64,000 nucleotides of DNA, taken from NCBI GenBank assembly GCA_011605725.1, contig JAAOZP010000011.1, positions 62,001 to 126,000 on the forward strand, given 5' to 3'. Origin of the DNA: Nitrososphaerota archaeon. Its GTDB lineage: Archaea; Thermoproteota; EX4484-205; JAAOZP01. The position numbers and the translations under genes are program-made. Each line of letters begins with the position of its first letter. Within the stretch, counting starts at the first letter, position 1. Of this stretch, positions 1 through 8,085 are shown in pieces. Below the pieces are notes generated by a model. It was given only the letters and a program-made list of their open reading frames with translations, was not told where the DNA came from and ran no database searches.

Positions 1-103
1 TGAGACACCTCCCGCCTTCTTCAGCATTCCTCAGAATTGTTCCACCAGCTGTGATTTCAACATCTCCTGTGTGCGCGCTGAACGCGAGTATTTTAACACC
101 CAT
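1..103 (-). CDS. PIG-L/LmbE-type deacetylase, N-terminal fragment (cut by window edge)
   Basis: Only the first 34 codons lie in the window. They read as a PIG-L/LmbE N-terminus: a hydrophobic strand, then 'AHTGDVEITAGG', then the start of a helix. The family signature is AHPDD, in which the His and second Asp bind zinc and the first Asp is the usual general base. Here the His and second Asp remain but the first Asp position is Gly. The ATG follows 5 bases after the stop of the tandem GNAT gene, and GGAGG lies about 14 bases upstream inside that gene, so the two form an operon. Members remove N-acetyl groups from amino sugars or thiol precursors. The substrate is not visible here, and the missing C-terminus prevents a firmer call. 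Confidence 0.75.
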   Translation of the reverse strand, partial: MGVKILAFSAHTGDVEITAGGTILRNAEEGGRCL

Positions 104-108
104 TGCGG

Positions 109-1029
109 TCACTCTCCTCCGATGCTCTTGGCGAAAACTGCGAATCTGCGGGTTTCAGACATTCCGTTCCTAATGTAGAAACTATAGTTTCTCCCACCGC
201 CCCATGCAAGCCAAGCGTTTTTACCTCCGAGAGACTGAATTAGCCTTAAACACCTGTGAAACAGGACTGTCCCAACCCCCTTGTTCCTATGCTCCTCCGC
301 GACTCCAAACGGGCCGAAATGCTCTATTAAGCCATCAGTCGCTATTTGACAGTAGCCAACTATCTCCCCGTTGCGTAAAGCCAGTGTAAACCAGTCGAGA
401 CACCGAGGATATCTCTCCATAGTCCTCCTAGCGTCCTCATACCACCATGGGAACCTGGCTTTAAGAAAGAGGAGAAGCTCCAAAACATGTTCATCGTCAA
501 GCTGCTGGAACGAATACCCTTCTGCCGTAAGCTTTTTCTCAAGTTCTAAAACCTCTCTTGGAGTAGTATACCCCATGAGCGACATGCTCATTGAAACAGA
601 CTCCCTGTTTAACTCGCTGTAACCATTCTTAGTGAAAAAGCCTATAGCCCTAGAGTAAGCCTTAACGTCAACCCCGGGAACAAGGTATCTCGGGCCGCCT
701 GAGAAGACTATTCGCCTGATTCCTTTCTTACTTAGTTTCTCCTCAATGGTTGCAAGCATTCTAGATCCGATTCCCCTGCGTCTGAAACCCTGTTTTACAC
801 CAAGTATGTTGATGTAGCCTGTTTCACCCCTCGTCACGGAGTAAATGAATCCAACAACCTCTCCCTCGAGCTCGGAAACAATGCATAGCTCAGGATCATA
901 ATTCTCTTGCAGGAGAACCCTGTACCTGAAGGATTCTTCGTTAAGCCTGTCTAGAGGCATTGCGTCATTGATGATTTCCAGAACAGGCTTGAGATCCCTG
1001 CCTTTAAAACTTCTTTCCTCCAGGTTCAA
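109..1029 (-). CDS. Tandem GNAT N-acetyltransferase (two GNAT domains)
   Basis: The protein has 306 residues and two acetyl-CoA-binding GNAT domains. The N-terminal half carries 'FRRRGIGSRML' (about residues 82-92) and the C-terminal half 'HRNKGVGTVLF' (about 245-255), both matching the R-x-x-G-x-G/A pyrophosphate loop. It starts with TTG, 28 bases downstream of a TATA-like element at 1054-1061, so the mRNA is probably leaderless. The gene is followed directly by a PIG-L deacetylase. A paralogue of the same layout lies at 22092-23006, sharing a 'GVD' segment after the first domain and an H-F-G-P-x-G-V segment in the second. GNAT enzymes move an acetyl group from acetyl-CoA to an amine; the acceptor is unknown. 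A double GNAT next to a PIG-L enzyme recalls MshD/MshB of mycothiol synthesis, but amino-sugar acetylation fits the context as well. Confidence 0.85.
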   Translation of the reverse strand: MNLEERSFKGRDLKPVLEIINDAMPLDRLNEESFRYRVLLQENYDPELCIVSELEGEVVGFIYSVTRGETGYINILGVKQGFRRRGIGSRMLATIEEKLSKKGIRRIVFSGGPRYLVPGVDVKAYSRAIGFFTKNGYSELNRESVSMSMSLMGYTTPREVLELEKKLTAEGYSFQQLDDEHVLELLLFLKARFPWWYEDARRTMERYPRCLDWFTLALRNGEIVGYCQIATDGLIEHFGPFGVAEEHRNKGVGTVLFHRCLRLIQSLGGKNAWLAWGGGRNYSFYIRNGMSETRRFAVFAKSIGGE

Positions 1030-1053
1030 CGAAAAACTTGTTCAGAATGGAGA

Positions 1054-1061
1054 CATATAAG
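1054..1061 (-). promoter_or_regulatory. TATA element for the GNAT/PIG-L operon
   Basis: The near-palindromic 'catataag' is centred 28 bases upstream of the TTG start of the GNAT gene, the usual archaeal TATA-to-start spacing of a leaderless gene. The divergent murQ gene probably uses another A/T-rich element near 1081-1087 ('atttatc'), about 29 bases before its TTG. Confidence 0.55.
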
Positions 1062-1112
1062 TGTTTCTTTCAAGCTTAAGATTTATCATCAAGCGGGTTA
1101 ACAGATAGCGGG

Positions 1113-2108
1113 TTGAAGACTGCCTCAAGACTGGAGAGGATAGACGCCGAGTTTGAAAAACTGTTAACGGAGCATAGGAATCCTAGTACGGTTAAAATCG
1201 ACAGGGTTAGTATACCTGAGGCTTTGAAAATGATAAACAGGGAGGATAAGAAAGTAGCGAAGGCTGTTGAACTCGAGATACCGAAGATAGCGAAGGCTGT
1301 TGAAACAGTTGTCAAAGCATTCAAGAAGGGTGGTAGACTGATATATGTGGGTGCAGGCACGAGCGGCAGAATAGGGGTTATAGATGCTGCCGAATGTCCA
1401 CCTACCTTCGGCACAAGTCCAAGAATGGTTCAGGCGCTGATAGCTGGTGGAAGAAGAGCAATGTTTAGAGCTGTTGAGGGTGCGGAGGACGATATGAAGG
1501 CAGGTGTTAAAGATGTTAAGCGTCTGAGGGTTTCTGAGAGAGATGTTGTCATAGGTTTGAGCGCCTCAGGCAGGGCTCCCTATGTGGCTGGTGCTCTTAA
1601 AGAGGCTAGGCGGAGGGGCGCTGGAACAATCGTTGTTGCAACAGTACCAAACCCTCGAATAGGGCAGTACGCTGACATAGTGATAACGCCCATAGTGGGG
1701 CCAGAGGCGATAGCTGGATCCACGAGAATGAAGGCCGGTACTGCGGAGAAAATGGTGCTAAACATGATTTCAACAGTATCCATGGTGAGAATCGGAAAGG
1801 TGTATACGAACCTGATGATAGACATTAAGCCTTTAAGCGTGAAGCTTAGGTCACGAGCCAGGAGGCTACTGCGTTTCTTTTCAGGAGTGTCGAGCGAGGA
1901 AGCTGAGGAAATATACAGGAGGAGCAAGTATGATTTGAAGGTTGCCCTAGTAATGGCTTTAGCAAGGGTTGGGGCCCGCGAGGCTAGAAGAGCTTTGAAG
2001 GAGAGTCAAGGCCTAGTCTGGAAGGCGATAAGGCTGGTTGAGGAAGAAGGAGTTAAATCTGGTTTAAAACTCGAAAACAACCACGTCGTAAACCATCAAA
2101 CTGTCTAG
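1113..2108 (+). CDS. murQ: N-acetylmuramic acid 6-phosphate etherase (MurQ family, SIS domain)
   Basis: Near the N-terminus is 'LLTEHRNPSTVKID', then the SIS-domain signatures 'GAGTSGRIGVIDAAECPPTF' and 'GSTRMKAGTAEKMVLNM', all diagnostic of MurQ. At 331 residues it is slightly longer than the usual 300. MurQ cleaves the lactyl ether of MurNAc-6-phosphate to give GlcNAc-6-phosphate and D-lactate in the cytoplasm. TTG at 1113 is used because no ATG or GTG lies upstream in frame. Archaea have no muramic acid, so the enzyme must either scavenge bacterial peptidoglycan fragments or act on another substrate. No MurNAc kinase, PTS or transporter is visible nearby, although a GH20 hexosaminidase lies 16 kb away. 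The 3' end overlaps the convergent glycosidase-like gene by 45 bases. Confidence 0.92.
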   Translation: MKTASRLERIDAEFEKLLTEHRNPSTVKIDRVSIPEALKMINREDKKVAKAVELEIPKIAKAVETVVKAFKKGGRLIYVGAGTSGRIGVIDAAECPPTFGTSPRMVQALIAGGRRAMFRAVEGAEDDMKAGVKDVKRLRVSERDVVIGLSASGRAPYVAGALKEARRRGAGTIVVATVPNPRIGQYADIVITPIVGPEAIAGSTRMKAGTAEKMVLNMISTVSMVRIGKVYTNLMIDIKPLSVKLRSRARRLLRFFSGVSSEEAEEIYRRSKYDLKVALVMALARVGAREARRALKESQGLVWKAIRLVEEEGVKSGLKLENNHVVNHQTV

Positions 2109-4250
2109 AGTGTATTCGAAAAAGTCGGCATGCTCTCTGCCGGGCAGCATGTTTCTATCACTCAGCTTAAAAACTCTCCTAGGCCGGCTTCCCCTGGTTC
2201 TAATCTTGATGTTTTGCACACGGGTTATGCTTGAAACAGGTCTCTGCATGTCTCCCGTAACGTTGACGAGGTGGACAAGAATTCTTCCAGCGTTTTTCTG
2301 CTGCCTGACTTCAAACAGGACGGTTTCCGGAGCGTCAACCTCCACAATAGGAGGCCTACGCATTGCAAACCTGACGCAGTCAGCATAAACCTGCGAGATG
2401 TCTGGAATCCTGTATCTAGTGTAGAAATCTTCAATCAACGAGGAGAAGTATATTGTTCTGCTACCACCGTGACGCCTGCAGATGATTGCAGCATAGTTCG
2501 AAACCCCTTTGGGAGCCGAGTAATAAGCACCTATCGGATTCATGAAAAAGCATATGGCAGCAGCATCCTGCCTGCTTAAAGTTTTAAGACTGTACACTGG
2601 CCTAGGGATTAATGCGTGTCTAGGCATTGAGAAGATTTTCTCCTCGGACTCTGCAAGCCTCATGTATTCTTCACCCACTCTAGGAAGCATCATGCCGTCG
2701 CATTTTTCTATGCCTAGAATACTCCAGAGCGGGTTTTCAAGCCTACGATCCCCATACTCGTCGTAACAACCGGTTTCAAAGGAGCAGACCACGCTTCCCC
2801 CGTTTTCAATGAAGTTTCTAATACTGCGGATCTGTTCATCGCTCAAGCAGGCGGAGTTTGGAAGGATTAGCAGAGAGTATTTTTTCAACTCGCCTTTGGC
2901 AAGAGCATCATCCAGAACCACGTCATACGGGATATGAATACGGCTTAAAATGGTTGCAGCACCCAGTATAGAGTTAGTGTAGACCTCGTCACATACCGCC
3001 TTCCTCGCTTTCAGGTTTATTTTCATATTGCTAGCGCCATCCTCTATTTTAAGGTCCCTCTCAACACCTGTCCCAGGATCAACGTATAGTTCTCTGAGTT
3101 CAGACAAGTAGAACGTGGATGTTTGCGATGAGAGCAGTAGGGCGACCTCAGCCTTGGAAACGGTGTCAGTATAGTACTCTTCGTTCCTAGAGAGAAAGCC
3201 GAGAATGTTTCTCATAGGGGTTAAGGCATCCTCCAGCCTAGTGTCTAGAGCGTAGTTGAACACTGCAAACCATGGGTTTGCCCCGCAGGAGACGGTTTGC
3301 GCAACAGAGATCTCGGCCTCGAAACGTGGAAGCGGCACGTAATGCCAACTACCAAGTGCGTGATGGCTGAAGACAACCGCAGGCTTGCCTTTTGCAGCAA
3401 GATGCTTAGCCTCAAGCGTCCAGAAGACTATGGGAACATTCTGAGAACCAGGGTGGAAGAAAGCCTCTGCACCGTTGAAATCCTCGTATTCACTAAGCTT
3501 TTCAATGTTGCGGGCTACTCTCCAGCTGCCAGGCCACCAAGCACCACCATTAAGAAATATTACTCCCTCCTCATTCACCCTCTTGACGGCTTGGCGAGCA
3601 TCCCTGAGGAAATCGGTCATGGATTCTTCTCTGAACTCTATGAATCTCTTCCAGAGAGGGTTAGACCAGTCTTCCCAGCTGGGGATCTCGCTGCCATACT
3701 TGGCTGAAAACTTTTCCCGGCATGACTCGCAGTAGCAGCACTCTGGGAAGACGACCGGTCCATCCAGGAAAACCCCGTCAATCCCTGTTTTCATAGCCTC
3801 CTCTATGAGTTCGAAAGCCCAGTTTCTCCATCCTGAGTTTACGCAGAAAGTGGTTCCAGAGCCGTAAAGCGGATGTACGCTGCCATAGCTTCTTCCATCC
3901 TCAACACGTTGCTCCCAATCAGCATGCTTCCGTCCAAACTCGTACGAGTACCAGTGCATGTTTAAGTAGGCTAGGACCCTGATGCCATGTTTTCTAGCAT
4001 AAGGCAAGTATTCCCTTATTAGGTCGAAATCACCCAGATCAGGATACTTTTCAAACTTAGGCGTGTTGAAAGTCGTCAGGTAGCCGAGCCCAGGAGCCGT
4101 TCCCGGAGTCCCTATAACCCATTCGCAATTAATATTCCACTCCTCTTTTTTCCACCGGGCCAGCCTATCCATGTCTGACTCCGCCACCCTGTTTAAAGCG
4201 TCCAGATAGTCAAGCCTCATCATCCTGACTGGTTTTCTCCACCATTCCAA
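2064..4250 (-). CDS. Glycoside-hydrolase-like TIM-barrel protein with beta-galactosidase trimerisation-like domain
   Basis: This 728-residue protein has no predicted signal peptide. The N-terminal half resembles the hypothetical glycosyl hydrolase family that has a DUF/GHL6-type TIM barrel: 'RKHGIRVLAYLNMHWYS' and 'GIDGVFLDGPVVF' look like barrel strands with a catalytic-type Asp. A Cys group 'CCYCESCREKF' follows and may bind a metal, as the Cys cluster of GH42 does. Residues about 415-560 resemble the Rossmann-like beta-galactosidase trimerisation domain ('YSLLILPNSACLSDEQ', 'FIENGGSVVCSF'). It probably acts on an oligosaccharide in the cytoplasm. TTG at 4250 fits the TATA near 4277-4287, but ATG codons at residues 10 and 11 are possible. 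It follows deoA on the same strand, separated by a strong hairpin. Confidence 0.7.
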   Translation of the reverse strand: MEWWRKPVRMMRLDYLDALNRVAESDMDRLARWKKEEWNINCEWVIGTPGTAPGLGYLTTFNTPKFEKYPDLGDFDLIREYLPYARKHGIRVLAYLNMHWYSYEFGRKHADWEQRVEDGRSYGSVHPLYGSGTTFCVNSGWRNWAFELIEEAMKTGIDGVFLDGPVVFPECCYCESCREKFSAKYGSEIPSWEDWSNPLWKRFIEFREESMTDFLRDARQAVKRVNEEGVIFLNGGAWWPGSWRVARNIEKLSEYEDFNGAEAFFHPGSQNVPIVFWTLEAKHLAAKGKPAVVFSHHALGSWHYVPLPRFEAEISVAQTVSCGANPWFAVFNYALDTRLEDALTPMRNILGFLSRNEEYYTDTVSKAEVALLLSSQTSTFYLSELRELYVDPGTGVERDLKIEDGASNMKINLKARKAVCDEVYTNSILGAATILSRIHIPYDVVLDDALAKGELKKYSLLILPNSACLSDEQIRSIRNFIENGGSVVCSFETGCYDEYGDRRLENPLWSILGIEKCDGMMLPRVGEEYMRLAESEEKIFSMPRHALIPRPVYSLKTLSRQDAAAICFFMNPIGAYYSAPKGVSNYAAIICRRHGGSRTIYFSSLIEDFYTRYRIPDISQVYADCVRFAMRRPPIVEVDAPETVLFEVRQQKNAGRILVHLVNVTGDMQRPVSSITRVQNIKIRTRGSRPRRVFKLSDRNMLPGREHADFFEYTLDSLMVYDVVVFEF

Positions 4251-4282
4251 GTTTTTTCGAAATACGGTTAACAGTAGGAGTT

Positions 4283-4307
4283 AAAAACGTTGAGGAGCAA
4301 CGTTTTT
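4283..4307 (-). terminator. Perfect 10-bp hairpin downstream of AMP phosphorylase
   Basis: AAAAACGTTG, loop AGGAG, CAACGTTTTT. Read on the minus strand it lies about 30 bases after the deoA stop and runs into a T-rich tract, so it may end the deoA transcript. The same T-tract ('gtttttaactc') is also positioned as a TATA element for the downstream glycosidase-like gene, so terminator and promoter appear to overlap. Confidence 0.6.
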
Positions 4308-4338
4308 CAAAAAAGACGAGTGGCAGTGTTTAAAAACT

Positions 4339-5859
4339 CTAAGCAACCGTGTAATCCGGAACCCTTTTCAACAGCATTCCCCCTATCGGTATCGGCGTGA
4401 GCCTTTGCGCTAAAGCCTTTGCTCGCTCCAGCTTAACCATGCTGTCGGCATAAATCGTAAACAGCTTATCGCTCTTCTTAACTTGGCTGCCCATTTTCTG
4501 CCAGATCACCATGCCCGCCCCCTTATCCCTGGGAGCCCCAGCCGCACGACATATCTGTATCACAGCAGCATTGTTAACCATTTGAACATACCCGTCCTCC
4601 CAAGCGGTAAAGTCATAAGTGTACCGGCCCACCTTAATATCGTCGGAAGTTATTTCAGCGTTACCGCCTTGAGCAGCAATAATCTCCTTAAGCTTCGAGA
4701 GGGCTTTTCCACTTTTCAAGGTTTCCTCAGCAAGCTCCTTACCCTTCCCCCTTTCAACTACCCCCGCCATCTCCAGGAGGATTCCAGCTAGGACGCAGGA
4801 CTTCTCAACCAGGCTTCTAGGCGCATACTTGCCCTCTAAAGCCATCAATGCCTCTCTGGCTTCCAGCGCGGGACCAACAGCTCTTCCCAACGGTTGTGAA
4901 CCGTAGGTTATGGCGCATTCAACCCTTATGCCAACCCTTCTCCCGAGCTCTATGAAGTCTTGGGCTAGGCTCCTAGCCTCGTCCTCCGTCTCAACCTTAG
5001 CCCCTTTCCCCGTCGGGATGTCTATCAGGAGAAGCTCGACGCCAGCAGCCTTCTTCTTAGACATCACTGAAGCGAGAACCTGAGGCTTGGGGTCGAGAGA
5101 GAGTGGATACTCGGCTCTTATTATCTTGTCATCAGCGGGAGCAAGGTTAACACTGCCACCCCATGCCAAGGTGCCTCCGATGCTTTCAGCGATAAACTTT
5201 ATCTTTTGAGCCGTTAGAGACACTGGGGCAAGCACCTCCATGGTGTCAGCTATTCCAGATGGGCTGGTTATTGCTCTCGACGATGTTTTCGGTATTGTAA
5301 CCCCGTTGGCTGCAACTATTGGAACAGTTAGCAAGGCATACTTGTTGCCGGGAACCCCTCCAATACTGTGGACATCAACAATGGGCGATTTATCGAAAAC
5401 AATGGTTTCACCTGTTTCAACCATCGCTTTAACCATTTCCGTCACCTCATCCATATCCATGCCACGCATCTCGATCGAGCTCACGTATGCGGAGAGCTCA
5501 ATGTCTGAAAGATTGTTCTCCACGATATCTCTAATAATCACGCGTATCTCCTCTCCGGATAGCTTTTGCCCTTTCATCTTCTTCTTAATATAGGCTATGG
5601 ATTGGGGTCTCTCGCCTGGGACCACGTTAACCGTATCGCCGTCCTTCAACCCTAGAGCCTTAGCGACCTCCGTGAAGACTCCTATCTCACCCCTGTTTAA
5701 CAGGGTTGAAGTGATATTCGCCACAGCCGTCAGGGATCCTTTCTCACAGTATATCCTTACGTGGTCAAGCGGATGGACTCCAAGCTCTCCTGCATCATCC
5801 GCGTTTAGAAGAACCTCGTAGGAACCCTGCTCAATGTCTATGAACCTTGCTTTAAACAT
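4339..5859 (-). CDS. deoA: AMP phosphorylase (archaeal DeoA family)
   Basis: The protein has 506 residues, the length of archaeal AMP phosphorylases. An N-terminal archaeal extension (about residues 1-85) precedes the thymidine-phosphorylase-type domain with 'VDVHSIGGVPGNKYALLTVP' and 'KTSSRAITSPSGIADTMEVL', which build the phosphate and nucleoside site. It splits AMP (and CMP/UMP) with phosphate into a base and ribose-1,5-bisphosphate. In known archaea this feeds ribose-1,5-bisphosphate isomerase and type III RubisCO, giving two 3-phosphoglycerates. Neither partner lies in this window. The ATG is 27 bases downstream of a TATA-like element, so it is probably leaderless. Transcription is from the same strand as the flanking glycosidase genes but from its own promoter. 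Confidence 0.95.
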   Translation of the reverse strand: MFKARFIDIEQGSYEVLLNADDAGELGVHPLDHVRIYCEKGSLTAVANITSTLLNRGEIGVFTEVAKALGLKDGDTVNVVPGERPQSIAYIKKKMKGQKLSGEEIRVIIRDIVENNLSDIELSAYVSSIEMRGMDMDEVTEMVKAMVETGETIVFDKSPIVDVHSIGGVPGNKYALLTVPIVAANGVTIPKTSSRAITSPSGIADTMEVLAPVSLTAQKIKFIAESIGGTLAWGGSVNLAPADDKIIRAEYPLSLDPKPQVLASVMSKKKAAGVELLLIDIPTGKGAKVETEDEARSLAQDFIELGRRVGIRVECAITYGSQPLGRAVGPALEAREALMALEGKYAPRSLVEKSCVLAGILLEMAGVVERGKGKELAEETLKSGKALSKLKEIIAAQGGNAEITSDDIKVGRYTYDFTAWEDGYVQMVNNAAVIQICRAAGAPRDKGAGMVIWQKMGSQVKKSDKLFTIYADSMVKLERAKALAQRLTPIPIGGMLLKRVPDYTVA

Positions 5860-5882
5860 TAAAAAATAGGGGTGAACGTGTG

Positions 5883-5890
5883 CTTTTAAC
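5883..5890 (-). promoter_or_regulatory. TATA element for deoA
   Basis: On the minus strand 'GTTAAAAG' is centred about 27 bases before the deoA ATG at 5859, the spacing expected for a leaderless archaeal transcript. Confidence 0.5.
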
Positions 5891-5912
5891 CTTTAAGCTT
5901 GCGCGGCGAATA

Positions 5913-5939
5913 GTCTGAATATTCCAGCGTCTTTCAGAC
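5913..5939 (-). terminator. Hairpin just after the GH42 stop
   Basis: GTCTGAA pairs with TTCAGAC across a 13-base loop, one base downstream of the GH42 stop on the minus strand. It is followed by a moderately T-rich stretch. A role in termination or mRNA 3'-end stability is inferred from position only. Confidence 0.4.
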
Positions 5940-5940
5940 G

Positions 5941-7962
5941 CTAGCTGGGCGTCACAACCCTAAAGTCTAGTCCCGCAATTTTAAGCGAGCCACTTAGCCT
6001 ATCGCCGGAAACAAGGTCTCTGAAGACCCTTGTGCCAAGGCTTAGCTCAGAGACTTCCTCGCCATGATTCAACAGGAATAAGACCTCCTTCCCGCCTCCA
6101 CTCCTCCTAACAGCCTCGACTCCCTCTTGACTTGGAAAAACCTCTTCCACAACACCCATTCTTAGAAGACGGTTTATCAGCTCATCGTAAAACTCTGCGG
6201 TGGCGAAGGTTCCAACGTAGATGGCGACGCCCCTGCCGAGGTGCTTCATGGTTGCAACGGGCTTCCCAGCATACATGCCTGAGCTGTATTCAGCCATTAC
6301 TTCAGCATCCTCGACTTCAAGTTTTTCAGCCCAGTTTCGCGCCCTGAAGAACACTTTTCCCTCGAGAAACAACGCTTCATACGTCTCGCCTTCCGGCAGA
6401 CCTGTGTACTCCTCAACCCTTACCCCGAGAACGTCAGACAATTCTCCTGGGAGGGGTTTATCCACAATGTTATTGTTCCAATCCTTCGAACCAGTTCTAG
6501 GTGTCGCAATCAAAACCCCGCCTCTCTTAACGTATGACCTTAACGCGTCCCCAATCCTATCGTTCAGCAGCATCAGGGATGGTGCGAACAGAACACGGTA
6601 CTTGCCTAGATCCTCCGATGAAGGGTCTACGAAATCCACCGGGATGTTCCGCTTGTAGAGCACTCTGTAAACGTTTAGAACCGGCTCCCAAGCACCCATC
6701 CCATAGTAGTTCTTCCCACCGTAGCCGGTTTCAAGATCCCACGCCCAGAGATTATCGTAAACCAGAATGATGCCCGTGTTCGATTCGAAAAACGTGTCCT
6801 CCAGTTCAGGAGTAATCTTGAAGAGTTCTTCCGAAACCCTCTTGACCTCTGAAAACCTCCTCCTCGGTATGCCGTCGTGGTCCAGGATGCCGTGCCAATA
6901 CTCCTCAGCCCCGAATCTGCACGACCTCCACCTGAAGTATAGGACTCCGTTAGCACCCCTAGCAACCGACTGGACAGTCCAGAGCCGTATTTCCCCAGGC
7001 TTTGGAACTGGTGCGAGATGAGTCTTAACAGCGCCGCTCTGAAGCTCCATTATCAAGTATGGTTTCTTCTTCAGGCTTCTCATCAAGTCGTGCGCCATCG
7101 CGGAGGCGGCGTAGTCAACCTTAGAGGACCATCTTGGATAGTAGTCGAAAGAGACGAAGTCCAAGTCTTTTGCAAGCTTAAAATAGTCAAGCTCCTTGTA
7201 AAGCCCCATAAAGTTATGGGTTATAAAATGGTGGGGAGCATGTTTACGTATTATTTCTACCTGCAGCCTCTGGTAGTTAACCCAGGCATCGCTGGAGAAG
7301 CGGTGCCACTCTAAGCAGAGCGCTGGATTCTGCATGTCGAACGGCGGTCTAGGCGGCAGGATTTCTTCCCAAGAACCATACTCCTGACCCCAGAAGATGA
7401 GGCCGCACTCGGAGTTGAGCCTATCCAGACTGCCATATTTCTTTCTCAACCAGTCTCTGAAGGCAATTATAGAGTTTTCACAGTAACAGAGGTTCACGTC
7501 GAACTCGTTGTCAATCTGCCATCCGATAACATTCGGGTTATCCTTGTAGTGGAGGACAAGCTTTTCAACTATCTTTTTCGAATGCTCTATGTAGTTCGGG
7601 TTCACAGCGCAATAATTCTTCCTTGTACCCTCAGCCTTTCGTCTTCCTTCTCCATCAACCTGAAGAACGTCTGGATGAGCCCTTATAAGCCAAGGAGGAG
7701 GAGCTGCAGTAGGGGTTCCCAGTATTGCTTTAACACCATGCTTAGCAAGTGTTTCTAAAGCATCGTCCAACCAGTCGAAGTTGAACTCCCCTTCAGCAGG
7801 CTCAATCCTGCTCCAGGCGAATTCCGCTAGCCTAACTGTGTTAAACCGTAGTTCCGCCATCATCTTAGCGTCAGTGGCCCATCTTTCTCTCGGCCAATGT
7901 TCCGGATAGTAATCTGCGCCGAACCTGAAGGACAGGTTTTCCTTCTCCCTCAGATTCTTCAT
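5941..7962 (-). CDS. GH42 beta-galactosidase
   Basis: The GH42 TIM barrel begins with 'RFGADYYPEHWPRERWATD'. The acid/base Glu lies in 'GWQIDNEFDV' and the nucleophile Glu in 'PYLIMELQSG'. A trimerisation domain ('YRVLFAPSLMLLN') and a small C-terminal beta domain follow. I use ATG 7962 (673 residues, the normal size) rather than the ORF-track start at 8241. The extra 93 residues are unlike any GH42 N-terminus, overlap the divergent gene, and a TATA lies 28 bases before 7962. GH42 enzymes release terminal beta-galactose from small oligosaccharides, in the cytoplasm here since there is no signal peptide. The zinc site is altered: the usual C-Y-C-x-x-C reads C-Y-C-E-N-S, so the fourth Cys is lost. 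Confidence 0.93.
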   Translation of the reverse strand: MKNLREKENLSFRFGADYYPEHWPRERWATDAKMMAELRFNTVRLAEFAWSRIEPAEGEFNFDWLDDALETLAKHGVKAILGTPTAAPPPWLIRAHPDVLQVDGEGRRKAEGTRKNYCAVNPNYIEHSKKIVEKLVLHYKDNPNVIGWQIDNEFDVNLCYCENSIIAFRDWLRKKYGSLDRLNSECGLIFWGQEYGSWEEILPPRPPFDMQNPALCLEWHRFSSDAWVNYQRLQVEIIRKHAPHHFITHNFMGLYKELDYFKLAKDLDFVSFDYYPRWSSKVDYAASAMAHDLMRSLKKKPYLIMELQSGAVKTHLAPVPKPGEIRLWTVQSVARGANGVLYFRWRSCRFGAEEYWHGILDHDGIPRRRFSEVKRVSEELFKITPELEDTFFESNTGIILVYDNLWAWDLETGYGGKNYYGMGAWEPVLNVYRVLYKRNIPVDFVDPSSEDLGKYRVLFAPSLMLLNDRIGDALRSYVKRGGVLIATPRTGSKDWNNNIVDKPLPGELSDVLGVRVEEYTGLPEGETYEALFLEGKVFFRARNWAEKLEVEDAEVMAEYSSGMYAGKPVATMKHLGRGVAIYVGTFATAEFYDELINRLLRMGVVEEVFPSQEGVEAVRRSGGGKEVLFLLNHGEEVSELSLGTRVFRDLVSGDRLSGSLKIAGLDFRVVTPS

Positions 7963-7985
7963 GAAAAATCTAAAACAGTTGAAAA

Positions 7986-7994
7986 AAATAAAGC
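7986..7994 (-). promoter_or_regulatory. TATA element supporting the short GH42 start
   Basis: On the minus strand 'GCTTTATTT' is centred 28 bases before ATG 7962. This spacing is the main reason to place the GH42 start there. Confidence 0.5.
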
Positions 7995-8050
7995 TTTCCC
8001 CTGTCCGGAGAACGTCTAACCCGCTTTCCACATGCTCATCATCTTGGGAA

Positions 8051-8060
8051 AAATAAATAT
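8051..8060 (+). promoter_or_regulatory. TATA element for the VIT1-like gene
   Basis: 'aaataaatat' is centred about 30 bases before ATG 8086 and has no Shine-Dalgarno behind it, indicating a leaderless transcript. Confidence 0.55.
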
Positions 8061-8085
8061 AGGGGGTTGTTTCTGCAATGGATGA

